A program made the position numbers and the translations under genes. The notes beneath the pieces were generated by a model. The model did not search any database. It worked only from the letters and a program-made list of their open reading frames with translations, and was not told the DNA's origin. A stretch of 64,000 nucleotides of DNA from Aporhodopirellula rubra (GTDB lineage: Bacteria > Planctomycetota > Planctomycetia > Pirellulales > Pirellulaceae): contig NZ_JACHXU010000002.1 in the NCBI RefSeq assembly GCF_014192335.1, forward strand, positions 62,001 to 126,000, read 5' to 3'. Positions 63,531 to 64,000 of the stretch are shown here, in pieces. Each line of letters begins with the position of its first letter. The first letter of the stretch is position 1.

Positions 63531-64000
63531 GACAACGACTCAAACGGAAAGCGACTAGATGCGACAGGGCGATTGCGAAACACTAATTCCACTTCATGGG
63601 GTTCGCAATGCGACATCGTAACTGGTAACGAGACCTAGGGACGCTCCGCAGGAGCATCAAAATGAAAGTTACCGCACGTCGTCTGCCAATCAACGTTGGC
63701 CTTCCTCACAGCACCAACAGCGAACCGAAACCAACCTGTGTCAGTCGATTCGCCATCGCCTTGCGAATCTATTCTGATTGATTTGCCCCCCGCGTCACCT
63801 CGGTCGCTTCAAGGTCATCTCGCCGAACTCGCCTTGCCGGACTTCCACGTTTGCCTCCTTTTCAGATTCAATTCGCCGCTGAAATCGTGTTTTCACGGGG
63901 CTGCCCTCACCACGGACGGTCGACGCTCCGGTTTACGTCAACACGGACAAACTTGCATTACAACACGGTATCATCAACGACTCAAAACGCGTCGCAAATG
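63531..64000. other. 470-bp region upstream of glgX, no gene seen
   Basis: I find no gene of convincing length. It has a small hairpin, GCTCC-GCA-GGAGC, around 63640-63652. It should contain the glgX promoter (minus strand) and possibly the 5' or 3' end of a gene beyond the right edge. Confidence 0.35.

Noticed and set aside
1..64000. tRNA, rRNA, CRISPR, insertion sequence or prophage genes
   Set aside because: I scanned the intergenic regions for tRNA T-arm patterns, regular spaced repeats, transposase and integrase domains and found none.

Overview
The window looks like a chromosomal segment of a marine planctomycete of the Pirellula/Rhodopirellula type. This rests on gene content, not on a marker gene: secreted sulfatases beside an alpha-L-rhamnosidase, DUF1570 and SHD1 proteins, PQQ-type beta-propellers, a membrane-bound Ser/Thr kinase, moderately high GC, and weak or absent Shine-Dalgarno sequences. 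I see no tRNA, rRNA, IS element, prophage or CRISPR array.

Layout. 1-4558 (-): efflux operon of a TetR regulator, an HlyD-type adaptor and an RND pump that runs off the left edge. 4747-9818 (+): acetyl-CoA synthetase, a transmembrane Ser/Thr kinase overlapping its stop codon, and a DMT transporter. 9873-12612 (-): ABC importer (binding protein, permease, ATPase) for a nitrate/sulfonate/taurine-like solute. 12955-13895 (+): DEDDh exonuclease and a small phosphatase. 14426-16784 (+): Na+/phosphate symporter, a small coiled-coil protein and polyphosphate kinase 2. 17076-22342 (+): DUF3565 protein, glutamate symporter, PurF-type amidotransferase, TrpS and AcpS, then a broken SnoaL-like gene. 23098-25844 (-): GroES, PIN/TRAM protein, dNTPase. 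26175-31400 (+): GT2 glycosyltransferase, FAD oxidoreductase, SGNH hydrolase, beta-propeller lipoprotein. 31410-38984 (-): two sulfatases and a GH78 rhamnosidase, a small sulfated-rhamnan utilisation cluster. 39415-42413 (+): DUF1570 and SHD1 proteins.

The most unusual region is 42493-56935 (-), a Wzx/Wzy-type exopolysaccharide operon: polyprenyl sugar transferase, flippase, polymerase, two GT4 glycosyltransferases and chain-length regulator. It ends with a two-module non-ribosomal peptide synthetase (A-T-C-A-T-TE) joined to the chain-length gene by a TAATG overlap. The adenylation pockets read as cysteine then proline, so the predicted product is a Cys-Pro dipeptide. Within the end of the chain-length gene lie two mutually exclusive hairpins just before the synthetase start. 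A link between the dipeptide and the polysaccharide is my inference. The right end (57558-63530) has a beta-propeller protein, MsrA, a cytochrome P450 and a GlgX-type debranching enzyme.
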